Below, piece by piece: positions 37,401-48,109 of a stretch of DNA of 64,000 nt. Below the pieces are notes generated by a model. The model made no database searches. It was not told where the DNA came from and was given only the letters and a program-made list of their open reading frames with translations. The stretch is from Hyperoodon ampullatus. Taxonomy: Eukaryota > Chordata > Mammalia > Artiodactyla > Ziphiidae. The stretch is from contig OX457059.1 in the NCBI GenBank assembly GCA_949752795.1, positions 175,038,242 to 175,102,241 of the forward strand, written 5' to 3'. Position 1 is the stretch's first letter, and each line of letters begins with the position of its first letter. A program made the position numbers and the translations under genes.

Positions 37401-38616
37401 CTACCTTCAAATGCCAATACTTCCATTCATTTCTCCCTCCTGACCTCTGTGCTGTCATAATACATTTTGTTTCCATGTATGTTATAACCCCAAATTACAT
37501 TATTTTTATTTTTATACAGCTTGAAACAATCAATTACCTTCCAAAGCAATTTAAATAATAAGAAAAATCACTTTCTATTTATGATTCTAGTGGCCGTTTG
37601 TGGTATTCTTCTTTCCTTTGTGTAGATTCAGATTTCCATCTCTGTCATTTTTCTTCTGCCTGAAGGACCTCCTCAGCATTTTTTATTGTGTAGTCCTGCT
37701 GGTGACAGTTTCCTTCAGCCTTGTATGACTTAAAAAGTCTCTTTTTGCCTTCATTTTTGAAACAGACTTTCAGTGGGTGAGGAATTCAGGGTTGGCATTT
37801 TTTTCTTTCATTATTTTACAGATGTTGCTTCCCTGTCTTCTCTTTTCAACTGTTTATAAGAAATCTGCTTTCATCCTTACCTTTGTCCCTCTACTTATCT
37901 GTCATGTGTATTTTTGTCTCTGGCTACTTTTAAGATTTTCTCTTTGGTGCTGGCTTTATGCAATATGATGATGGTGCACCTGATGTGGTTTTCTTCATGC
38001 TTCTTGCTCATGAGGTTTGATAAATTCTTGGATCTGTGGGCTTATAAGTTTCATCAAATTTAGATATTTTTCAGTCATTATCTCTTCAACTACTTTTTGT
38101 CCTTCTTAATTTCTACTTCATTCCATACCTGTTCGCTGTTGATTGGATAAACTTGATCTTTGGGATACTGTATATTTTTTATGTCTATAAATATTCTTGA
38201 ACCTTGTTCTGAGTTTGGTTAAGTTACTTGGAAACAGTTTGTTCTTTGGGGCCTTGTGTCTAAGCTTTGTTAGGCGGCACTACAGCAGCATTTAATCTGT
38301 GACTAAATTGCCCCATGACTAAAGCAAAACCCCTTTGGTCACACTGCTCAATGCCCTATAATGTGAGGCTTTGCACCCTGGTGACAGGAATGGTCAGTAT
38401 GCCAGCCCTTTGAGATCTCTGAGTATTGTTCCCTTGAGTCATTTTGGGCAGTTTCCTCACGTGTGCACTGACCAGTGCTCTGATGACCCCTCCACAGGAC
38501 CCTCTGCATCTCTCTCCTCACGGGTCCTCTGCCTTATGAACCCAGCTGCCCTGGCCTCCTGGGGCTCCCACCCCTCACCTCAGGTCATCTGCCAGGTTCT
38601 CTGTGGGCTCCCTCCC
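34497..38616 (-). mobile_element. Long antisense L1M, near-complete length
   Basis: Old LINE-1 in - orientation. From the ORF2 C-terminal/3' side it runs 'gttctttatatattctgaat' (34552), 'atccattttgagtaaatttt' (34818), 'atttctatataaatctctcc' (35251), 'ccctggctggaacctccagc' (35619), 'gtatattcaatgtattgggg' region, endonuclease-side landmarks such as 'ttatttaatttccaaatatt' (36471) and 'gctgctatctgttgatt' type sequence (36998-37015), then towards the 5' part ('catttaatgtgattgttgct' near 37171). Past 38.2 kb it shows the GC-richer 5' UTR-like part. An MLT1 LTR interrupts it at 38617. Frames are broken. Confidence 0.82.
35846..35890. repeat. AT-rich simple repeat inside the antisense L1
   Basis: (TA)n with a CCATCCA interruption. 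The short open frames across it are repetitive artefacts. Confidence 0.85.
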
Positions 38617-38987
38617 TATGGTCAGCTCAGGCTTCCACAACAAAGCACCAGGGACCGGGCAGCTTAAACAACAGAAATGTGTTCTCTTCCAGTTCTCGAG
38701 GCTGGAATCTGAGCTCAAGGTGTCAGCAGGGTATTTCCTACTCTCTCCTCAGTGCATAGATGGCCCTCCTCTCCCTGTGTCCTCACATGGTTGTCCCTCC
38801 TTGTGAGTCTGTGTCCTAATCTCCTCTTCTTATAAGGACACCAGTCATATGGGATTAGGGTCTCCCCAACGAGTTCATTTTAACTCATACTTCTTTAAAG
38901 ACATTTTCTCCAAATCCAGTTACATTCTGAGGTACTGGGAGTTAGGGTTTCAACACATAAATTTTGGGGAAACACAGTCCAGCCCAT
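38617..38987 (-). mobile_element. MLT1-type (MaLR) solo LTR inside L1
   Basis: Antisense MaLR LTR: 'ggcttccacaacaaagcacc', 'gcttaaacaacagaaatgtg', 'gtcctcacatggttgtccct', 'ataaggacaccagtcatatg', 'ctccaaatccagttacattc' and 'acataaattttggggaaaca'. L1 5' UTR-like sequence lies on both sides (to 38616 and from 38990), so it inserted into the L1. Confidence 0.86.
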
Positions 38988-38989
38988 CC

Positions 38990-39195
38990 CTGCACTGCAG
39001 CCTGAAAACTAGTCAGTGAACCAGGGCAATCGTAAGATCATCTCACCTGTTTCTCTTCTCAGTATCATCATTGTCCCTTGTTGCCTGATTTCAGTGTATT
39101 GAAAACCTCCCTCTAGTTCTTTAGTTATTTCACCAGGGATGGTGACTATAATCCCCATCACTCTGCCTTGGCTGGAAATCAGCTCGTGTAGTCTA
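38990..39195 (-). mobile_element. Antisense L1M 5' UTR, beyond the LTR
   Basis: Continues the L1 of 34497-38616. The words 'attgtcccttgttgcctgat', 'tgtattgaaaacctccctct' and 'ctctgccttggctggaaatc' fit the 5' UTR of old L1M elements read antisense. Confidence 0.6.
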
Positions 39196-40297
39196 GAGGG
39201 GTTTAGTGTCAACTCAACCAGGTTGTTTAGGGTGAGCTGCAGGGAGTGAATACAGACTATTTCTGCAAACAGCCATGCATCCGGCATACTCAGCATCAGA
39301 GGTGATTCTAAGACCCTCTCTTATATACCACACAATTCTTTTAGTAATAAACTTGTAACAATAGTAATAAGCATGTAACAGTAAGTAGTAGTAATTATTT
39401 TCTTGATGTGTTGTTTAGTTTTAAAACAACAATTTTAAAAGAACACACTTCAGTTTTAAAGAGCATATGGAAATGAAGTAAAACATTTCAAGCATGAACA
39501 AAAAGCTTCATTTGCCAAGCAGGAATCATATCTTATCATTTGCACTCTTTTTTTATTTTAAACTTTTAAATTGAAACACAAATAACAACTCCAAGTGGTC
39601 ATGAGAGTGACAGAACCAGGTGTCCCTCTCTCTCTCTTGTCCTTGGGATCACTGTGCTGGCGTTCTGAGTTCCAAACCTACCGTGGAGATGTGGGAATTC
39701 ACAGCACACAGGGCAGGGGACAAAAACTATCTCCAAAACAAGCCCTAACAACTGAGAACCAAGAGTGACAGGCTCTGGAAACACATGTGTCAGTGGCCAA
39801 CTTTATCACTGGGCATTGGCCAAATTAATCTTCATATAGAATGTGAATGTTTTACTAAACTGATAAAAATGAGCTAATAGTAGCCTATGTATATGTTATT
39901 ATCCAAGTCACTGTGTGATTGTGTAGGACTCAAACAAACAAAGCTGTTTTCTAGGAGGAAGATTTGATGACTGATGTGTGGCATCCACATTGAGTCCTAT
40001 TATTTTTATAAACCCTCCACAGATGAGGTCACACATCTTTTATCAAGGGGGTGGTACACCTCAACCCACAAAAGCAAAGTTGTATTGGAATAGTTTAAAG
40101 TAACGTAAATGTAAATTGCAAAAAGCTGTTATTTTATTAAAATGTTCTTGTTGAGCATTCACTCTAATCATATAAATTGGTCAGGTTTTTTTTTTTCTGT
40201 AAAAATATCTTTTCAAGGAAGGACATTTACCTAAGGAAAGTTACAGGAAAAGCACTGAAGGATTTGGTGTAAGAAGTAGACCTCTGCATCTGAACCA

Positions 40298-40446
40298 TGG
40301 CAGGCAACCAGCACCAGCAGGGCAGGAGCTACTGAGAGCCAGATGCTGTCGTTTTGGGCGAGGATGCCAGAGAGTCACCCAAGGAGAAGGGGAAGGACAC
40401 GGCCAAGGTGCCCGCTGCTAAAACAGCTCCCAGTATGCCTAGTTAG
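40298..40446 (+). pseudogene. Possible broken retrocopy fragment, unidentified
   Basis: An ATG in good context (ACCATGGC, 40297-40304) opens a frame that reads MAGNQHQQGRSY and is then stopped. The same frame continues after the stop with a charged stretch (ESPKEKGKDTAKVPAAKT) before another stop near 40444. An AATAAA motif follows near 40620. This could be a decayed retrocopy of an unknown protein, or chance. No parent gene is recognised. Confidence 0.15.
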
Positions 40447-42079
40447 CTCCTGAGAAAAACTTAGAGTCCTAATGGCATCGATGGGTAAAGTCCACCTGGG
40501 GTGACTGTTGTGCCCCAGAGTGGACAGGAGATAATCATCTCTCCTCTGATTTCTGCTGCCCAAGAGGGTGAGCAAGACGCTGCCTGGTGGCACATCCAGC
40601 TGCTGATGTAAATCTGTAGAAATAAAGACTCAAAACGGTTGTACATCAGAGTCCTGAATATAACTCCAGACACAGTTCACACCAAGTCACTGAATGTTCA
40701 CATTTGGGAGATTCAGAAAAAAAAAGAATTCTGTGATGCCAACTTATACTCCCAGCTCATGTGAAATTAGTAAATATAAAATGACAATGCATTTTTGACA
40801 GCTAGACGTTGATGACTCTCATCAAGATGATTCACAGAGTGGAGGTTTGTTTTGATAGTGACCACATATTTATAATGGCAGCTGTCTGATACAAAACGGC
40901 TTGATAAGTGCAGGTCATTTATGATGATTAACCAGATGAGTGATAATCAGAGGGCTTACCTGCCACCCAGAGGGTCCCGCACGTGGTTATGGAATAGCAG
41001 TAGGATAAGGAGAGGCTGCCTCTGCGGTCCAGGATTTCCACCCATCTCCCCCATGTATTAAGGATCCTACCACTAATATTAGCTCCCTCTGTTCTTTCCT
41101 TGTTTATTTTTATAAGACAATAAGGGCAAAGGTGTAATTGCTCATCCAAATAACTTCACAACAAAGCATCCCTCACTGACAAGATCTTAACTAGATGGTA
41201 GTCACACCAAGGGATGACCAGATGTTTGCTTGTCAATCACTATGGAAAAGTCCAGATTTTCTTTGCGATAGATATTTTAAGATTTTCATCTACAAATATT
41301 AAAATTCAGGTTACCTGTAGGTTGAAGGTGTGGAAATTTAGTTTCCCACAGGTTTTTTTTCTCAAGCAATATGATCAAGGAAGATTTATAAATATACCTT
41401 CTTACTTATATCATCAAATTATTCTATATTCATAAAACTAAACTCAAAACGCACAGATGAAAGAACAAGAAAGAGTTCTACCTTTAAGAGCCCTCTCGTT
41501 TCCATAAGAAAAGGAAGGGATGACAGTCCTTTGTGCTCTGAGGTTTCCTCTCTTGAATTCCTAGCAAAGGGATGGCCCCCCAATCTTTGCTGAAAGACTG
41601 TTTATTGATGGACCCGCAACAGAAGAGCATGGCTGAAGCACATGAGGCCCCCAAGTGTCTAACAGACAAATCCATTGTAGGAAATAAATAACAAAATATG
41701 ATCCTTGTTCACTATACAGCAAGTATGTACTGAAATCAGGAGTCAACTGTGACCACCTCCATCCAATCCAGTCGGGGGTCATGGATTCTGCCTCTGCTTA
41801 GATGCTCACCTCAAGCTCCTTGCCTTCCTGCCTCAGATGGTCCTTCTAGTGGTCCATGGACTGATCCCACCTTGACCCCACCCGTTCCTGCGGCAGCTTG
41901 ATTCTCATCTGTGAGATCATTACCAAGTCCTGCATACCACTGCCTAAAGCTAGATTACTGGATAATTACAAAAATGACCATATGTGTATGTTTACTTTTG
42001 TTGTTTTTAAAGTGACTTTTAGAATGAGAATATCATTAGTAATGATCTTTTTCACTGAAATCCTTTTAACATCCACAGG

Positions 42080-42294
42080 CTATTAAGAGATTGAAGAACA
42101 CAGTATGGGGACTGCTGGCTGGCAAGGTGGCAGATAGGACCCTGCTTCATGAATGTGGCCTCAGAGGGCTGAATGCAGAAGAATTGGCATCTATTCAGGA
42201 AGAGACGAAAAGCAGGAAGCATATGGCCTTATTTGCTCAAAGCCTCAGGACTGAGAAGATAAGAGGAAATCAGGAGGTTTCCCACTTGGCATGA
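42080..42294 (+). other. Possible noncoding or coding exon, weak
   Basis: A pyrimidine-rich tract ending in 'ttttaacatccacag' precedes 42080, a plausible splice acceptor. A 67-codon frame starts at 42091 and ends at 42294. The product has no recognised domain and no clear donor is seen at its end. Most likely chance. Confidence 0.12.
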
Positions 42295-43959
42295 AATTGG
42301 AAGTTGGCACCCTAAGACCTGAGTCTTTGAGAATTTCGAAGGATGGGGAGTGTTTAATTTATCAAAAGTTATTGCTGTGGTGTGGAACAAAATTATATGG
42401 AAGATAAAGTTTTGTGAAAGTTTGATATAAATCAAAGGTGATGTTCAGTAAGTAACAACTGTATTATCACAAATGAGGGGAATCCTGTGGTTCTTGGTGG
42501 GCATGTCTGTTGGTTCCAACGTGTAACCCGGGAGGATTCTTAGGCCAACAGCCTCTATCATTACGCCTCTGAATCTGACACTGAAAATTCTCCAGGCCCT
42601 CTCAGCAGAAGCAGCTACATCAATCCACTGACTTTCCCACCAATACAATTAAAGATTCTGCCAGAAGCCGAAGGGAATGCCCCTTCACAATGATGCTCTT
42701 GGGTATCAGAAACTTTAAAATGAGCTCTTAGGAAGAACAGAAATGGAGACAATGCAGGAAATGAAACTTATTAGAAAATGTTCTATGTAGAGTATTTATA
42801 TTCAGTGAAAGATATTTTCCACTCCTCCTCTCTATTTATTTTCTAAATTGAGAGTCTTCTATATCCATTTCATCTTATTAAGAACATTAATTACAGAAAA
42901 CCTAATTTCCTTTGTTTTTCTACCATATTTCTAGCATATTAATTTTGTATAATATTCTAAAATACTGGAAAAGCTAAAGTCTAACACTTCATGATATCTC
43001 AAATTTTAAATTGAAATTGCACAAATTTTAAATTGTTATTAGAATACAGAATATACATTTTCTTCAAGCTACCAAAAAAAAAATCACATGAAGACATATA
43101 CCAAATTCAAATACATATGTATGTTATTATGTTTAATGAAATAAAAAAGGATCTGAAATCTCTAAGGAACCTAACAATTTAAAGATAACAAAGATTTTAG
43201 TTTTCCCTGAAATTTCTTTTAATTGGTTTGTGTTTTTTGGTAGCAGCAGAGATATTTTTCTATCCTACTTCACATCTGCATGAAGTATGTACTATGATCT
43301 GAACAGTTACCCAGTGTTAGTAATGAACTTGGGACCCCCAGGCGTCAGAAGGCATCTCTGGGGTTTGGTGGGTCATCTATTCTGGGTCATCAACCTGGTC
43401 TCTTCTTAAGTGAACTCTATCACCAGAGTTTGGGCTTTGGCAATAGCTGAAAGCCAAGATCCAGGACAAGGAGTTTGGATAAGCACGATTAGACAAAAGA
43501 GATGGAGGGTTGATCATAAGGTTGGGTCCTGCCACGGGGGACTCAGGGGTCTGTGCCTTGTATACATCAATATTGAACTGTGTCTGCCTTTGCAGGAACA
43601 AACTTACAGGGGTTTGCTAGCAATTGAGTTTAATATTCAATTCTTTTCCTCATAATTATAAATAGTCAGTAGAATGAAAGATTTTGAAATCCACTGTAAG
43701 TGTTAATCCTAAGGAAATCAAAGGCCTATCTAACATTTGGCATCAGTTTGAAATGCCTACTGCTAAATGTTTTTCATACAGAGATTGCTTTAACTGTTAA
43801 TATTGTTTGTGTTTTATCCCAAACTTAAGTTTTTATGTTATTACTTTTTCTGATGGCACAAGTAAATTTTTAAAAAGTATTTTTAACTGAGTGGCAACAA
43901 TTCTTTTTCTACCATAAAAGAAAGAAAGGAAAAGAAAATTTGAAATAAAATTTTTAAAA

Positions 43960-44255
43960 TCGCCCATACCACACAGAACTAATTTTAGTTTTATCTTTTG
44001 CTTTTCAGTCTTTATTCACATATGTATTATTTTTAAAGTTGCTATTATGTATAACTGATTCACTTTGCTGTACACCTGAAATTAATACAACATTGTAAAT
44101 CAGCTATGCCCCAATAAAAATTTTTAAAAAGAATATGTGTTATTTTGTACTCTGCTTTTTTTCTGAGCATAATTATTACATTTTCCTACAGTATTCATAA
44201 TAATCTTTAAAAAGAGCTATATAGTACTCATTGAGTACAGGTTCCACAATGTTTT
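43960..44255. mobile_element. Ancient LINE-like repeat, left part, with an L1 insert
   Basis: Decayed sequence of the same flavour as 18390-19330 ('ctgagcataattattacatt' near 44163, 'tttaaaaagagctatatag' near 44206). It is split by a short L1 tail (44034-44132) and then by a CHR SINE (from 44256), and probably continues after 44576. Family not certain. Confidence 0.4.
44034..44132 (+). mobile_element. Very short L1 3' end with target duplication
   Basis: Only the last ~100 bp of an L1: 'tatgtataactgattcactt', 'tgctgtacacctgaaattaa', 'acaacattgtaaatcagcta' and CCCCAATAAAAA. ATATGTATTATTTT at 44020-44033 is matched by ATATGTGTTATTTT at 44133-44146, a target duplication with one mismatch. Confidence 0.88.
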
Positions 44256-44562
44256 TTTTTATTATTATTTATTTTTGGCTTTGTTGGGTCTTTGTTGCTG
44301 CACACAGGCTTTCTCTAGTTGCGGCGAGCGGGGGCTACTCTTCGTTGCAGTGTGCAGGCTTCTCATTGCAGTGGCTTCTCTTGTTGCAGAGCACGGGCTC
44401 TAGGCATGTGGGCTTCAGTAGTTGTGGCACACAGGCTCAGTAGTTGTGGCACACGGGCTTAGTGGCTCCGTGACATGTGGGATCTTCCCGGACCAGGGCT
44501 CAAACCCATGTCCCCTGAGTTGGCAGGAGGATTCTTAACCACTGCGCCACCAGGGAAGCCCC
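44256..44562 (-). mobile_element. CHR-type SINE, longest form
   Basis: Antisense tRNA-derived SINE of about 300 bp: T-rich start (tail), 'ttttggctttgttgggtctt', 'gcacacaggctttctctagt', 'gagcacgggctctaggcatg', and the tRNA-like head 'actgcgccaccagggaagcc'. The 'cagtagttgtggcacacagg' unit is repeated just after itself. Target duplication TCCACAATGTTTT at 44243-44255 and 44563-44575 is perfect. It is longer and more diverged than the copies at 4340 and 9584. Confidence 0.94.
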
Positions 44563-44575
44563 TCCACAATGTTTT

Positions 44576-44689
44576 AACCGTGTATCAATGTTCGGCATTT
44601 ACACTGTTTCTAATTGTTCAGTGTTTAAAATAATATTCCAGTTACTATCTTTGTATATGTGGGGTTTATGTGAGTTTTTATAAAATTCA
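44576..44689. mobile_element. Ancient LINE-like repeat, right part
   Basis: Likely continuation of the element at 43960-44255: 'catttacactgtttctaatt' and 'tgttcagtgtttaaaata' fit the expected next part. Ends are estimated. Confidence 0.35.
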
Positions 44690-46064
44690 CATAACATGAC
44701 ATTTACCATTTTAAGGTGTACAATTCACTGGCTTTTAGTACCTTCACAGCATATTGCAACCTCCACCCCATCTCATTCCAGAACATCTTCATCACCCCAA
44801 GCATGAACCCTGTAGCCATTAAGCAGTCCCTTCTCCTTTCTCCTCCCCCCAGACCCCGGCAATCACTTGTCTGCTTTCTGCCTCTAAGGATCTCCCTTTT
44901 CAGGGCATTTCTATAAGTGGAATCATACAGTGTGTGGCCTTTTGTGTTTTCCGGGTTCACCTGTGTTGCAGCATGTCACTGCTCCATGCCTTTCTGTGGC
45001 TCGATAATACCCCCTGTAAGGACAGACACACAGAGCTTCTCCTTCACCAGCTGATGGGTATGTAGGTTGCTTCTACCTTTTGGCTATTGTGAACAGCACT
45101 GCTGCAAACATCCAGATACACATTTTTGTTTGAACATATGTTTATAACTCTTCATTATACCTAGAAGTGGACTCACTGGATCCTACAGTTAGTCTATGTT
45201 TAAATTGACACAGTAATGATGTTATAGTGATGGATATTCGTCATTATAAGTTTGTCTAAACCCATGACATGTACCTGGGTGCACTTGTTGAACAGACTCT
45301 CTTTACTCCATCACATTGCCTCTGCTCCTTTGTCAAAGATCAGTTGACTGTATTTATGTGGGTCTATTTCTGGCCTCTCTCTTCTGTTCCAGTCACTTAT
45401 TTGTCTGTTCTTTCACCAATACCACACTGTCTTGATTACCGTAGCTTTACAGTAAGCCTGGAAGTCAAGTAGTGTCAAACCTTTAATGTTGTTTTTCTCT
45501 GTCAAAATAGTATTGGCTATTCTGGGTCTTTTGCCTCTCCATATAAACCTTAGAATCATTTTGCCAGTATCCACAAAGTAACTGCTGCGATTTTGATTAG
45601 GATTGCCTTGAATCTGTAGTTCAAATTGGGAAAAACTGGCATCATGACAAAATTGAGTTTTTCTATTTATATTCACAGAATATCTCTCCATTTATTTAGT
45701 TCTTCTTTGATTTCATTCATTCGAGTTTTGTAGTTTTCCTCATATACATCTTGTACATATTTTGTTAGATTTATATCTAAATATTTCATTTTGGGGGATG
45801 TTAATATAAAAGATATTTTGGTTTTAATTTCAAATCTCACTAGTTCATTGTTGGTATTTAAGAAAGTAATTGATTATTAATATATAATTATATAATAATT
45901 GTATATTAGCCTTGTGTCCTTCAAACTTGCTCTAATCACTCATTCCAATATTTTTTTTTCAATTTTTTTGGATTGTCTACATTGATGATCATGTAATCTG
46001 TGAACAAACATAACAGTTTTATATCTTCCTTCCCAATCTGTGTGCTTTTTATTTCCCTTTGTTT
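44690..46064 (-). mobile_element. Antisense L1: 3' UTR and ORF2 end
   Basis: LINE-1 in - orientation. 44690-45240 is a 3' UTR of the old type ('accattttaaggtgtacaat', 'gtggaatcatacagtgtgtg', 'ccttttggctattgtgaaca'). From 45300 it is ORF2 ('gtcaaagatcagttgactgt', 'accacactgtcttgattacc', 'tattggctattctgggtctt'). Near 46064 the ORF2 order restarts, see the next entry. A 92-codon - strand frame (45413-45691) is an ORF2 relic. Confidence 0.82.
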
Positions 46065-46065
46065 T

Positions 46066-47945
46066 TCTTTTTCAAGATTGTTTTGGCTAATCAGAATTCC
46101 TTGAAATTCCAAATGAATTTTAGGATTGGCTTTTCCATTTCTGTACACACAAAAAAGACCTTTGGGATTTTGATAGTGACTTGATTGTGTTGGGGAGTAT
46201 GGCTATCTTTACAATATTAAGTCTTCCAATCCATAAGCATGGGATGTCTTTCTGTTTATTTAGGTCTTTTTAAATTTCTTTTGACAGTGTTTTGTAGTTT
46301 TGGGTGTTCAGGTCTTGCAGCTCCTTAGTTAAATTTATCACTAGGTATTTTATTCTATTTGATGCTATTATTAATAGAATCCTACATATACTGTCATTTT
46401 GGGGTTGCCCGTTGTTAATAAGTAGAAACATAACGATTTTTGTATGTTGATTTTTGTCCTCCAACTTTTGCTCTCTCATTTATTAGCTTTAAATGCTTTT
46501 TACAGATTATTTTGGGGTTTCTATCTATAATATTATGTAATCTGTTAATAGAATAGTTTTGTTTTTCCTTTCCAATGTGGGTGTCATTTATTTCTTTTTC
46601 TTGCCTAACCACCCTGGCTAGAACTTCCAGCACAATTTGAAGAGAAGCCGTGAGCACAGACATCCTCATCTTGTTCTTGATCTTAGGAGGTAAGCTTTCA
46701 GGCTCTCACCATTGAGCATGGTGTCAGCTGTGGGTTTTTCATAGATACTCTTGATCTTGTTAAGAAAATTGCCTTCTATTCCTAGTTTATTGAGTCTTTT
46801 TATCATGAAAATGCGTTGGCTTTTTCAAATGCCTTTTCTGAATCAGTTGAGATTATCCTTTTTTCTCACTTCATTCTATTAATATGATATATTGCATTGT
46901 TTAATTTTCGGATGTTGAAACATCCTCGTATTCTTGGGATAAATCTCATTTAGTCATGGTGTTTCAGCCTCTTAATATGCTGCTGGATTTGGGCTACTAG
47001 AAATTTTTTGAGTATTTTTGCATCTATATTCATAAGGGATATAGACCTATAGTTTTCTTTCTGTCAGATGTCTTTGTCTGGCTTTGATATATGAGAGTAG
47101 TATGGCCTCATAGATGTTAAATAGAGCTCTATCAGCTTACATGTTTGGAAAAGTTTGGGAATGATTGGTGTTATTTCTTTATGTTTGATGGAACTCAACA
47201 GTGAAGGCATCTGTCCCAGGCATTCATTCATTGTGAGGGTTTTTTAAATTATTGATTCAACCTCTCATTTGTTATAGATTTATTAAGATTTACTCTTTCT
47301 TCTTGAGTTAGTTTTGGTACCATGTGTGCTTCTAAGAATTCATCAATTTTGTTTAGGTTATCTAATTTGTCAGCATAAAATTTTTCATAGTATTCTCTTA
47401 TAATTATTTTTATTTCTGTAAATTTAATAGTAATGTCCTTGCTTTTAATTCTGAATTTCATAATTAGAATTGTCTCTCCATTATTTCTTGGTTAATCTAA
47501 CTAAAAGCTTGTCAGTATGTTTAGCTTTTCAAAGAACCAACGCTTAGTTTCATTAATTCTCTCTATTGCTCTTCTACACTCTAGTTCATTTTTCTCTGAT
47601 TTAATATTTATTATTTCCTTCCTTTTTCTTGCTTATTTTACACTTCTTTTTCTACTTCCTTAAGGTGGAAGCTTAGGTTGTTTATTTGAGATCTTTTTCT
47701 TTAATGTAGGCATGTCTGAGCACTGCTTTCACTCTATCCCATAAGTTTACTACATTGTTTTCATTTTCATTCCTCTCAACGTATTTTCTAAAGTCCCTTG
47801 TGATTTCTTCATTGACTTGTTGGCTGTTTAAGTGTGTGTCATTTAATATCTGCATAGTTGTGCATTTTCCAGATTTCCTTCAGTTACTGACGGTTCATTA
47901 TGGTTGGGGAAGATATTTTGTAGCATTTCAGCTTTTTTAAATGTA
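46066..47945 (-). mobile_element. Antisense L1: second copy of ORF2 end, then RT and EN side
   Basis: Begins again at 'cttttt' plus 'caagattgttttggctaatc', a point already passed near 45510, so about 550 bp of ORF2 is represented twice. It then proceeds through 'cttccaatccataagcatgg' (46226), the reverse transcriptase region ('ccaccctggctagaacttcc' near 46609) and 'ctattaatatgatatattgc' (46875), towards ORF2 5' parts near 47.9 kb. Frames are broken. Either two L1s abut or one L1 carries an internal duplication. Confidence 0.8.
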
Positions 47946-47994
47946 TTAAGACTTGTTTCATGGTCTCACACATGTGGTGACATACCCATCACAA

Positions 47995-48105
47995 GCAAAG
48001 CAGACACCAAGGTAAAGGATGTTACTGGAGGAAAAGACGGGTATTTCATCACACGAAAATTGTCAATCCACCAGGACAATATACAATTCCAATTAGTGTG
48101 CAGTT
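47995..48105 (+). mobile_element. Small sense L1 ORF2 fragment
   Basis: Right after the antisense L1, a short stretch resembles the L1 endonuclease region in + orientation: 'gttactggaggaaaagacgg', 'gtatttcatcacacgaaa', 'tcaatccaccaggacaatat'. It is diverged and could be part of an inversion. Confidence 0.45.
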
Positions 48106-48109
48106 TCTT

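Larger units (their letters stand above)
39200..43955. other. No gene recognised; AT-rich
   Basis: About 4.7 kb of AT-rich DNA that I cannot assign. Short frames of 60-80 codons are scattered on both strands. Points of note are a start-codon-led but broken frame at 40298, a splice-acceptor-like site before a short frame near 42080, and a 73-81 codon frame pair near 43.4-43.65 kb. Parts may be very old or lineage-specific repeats. Confidence 0.35.
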
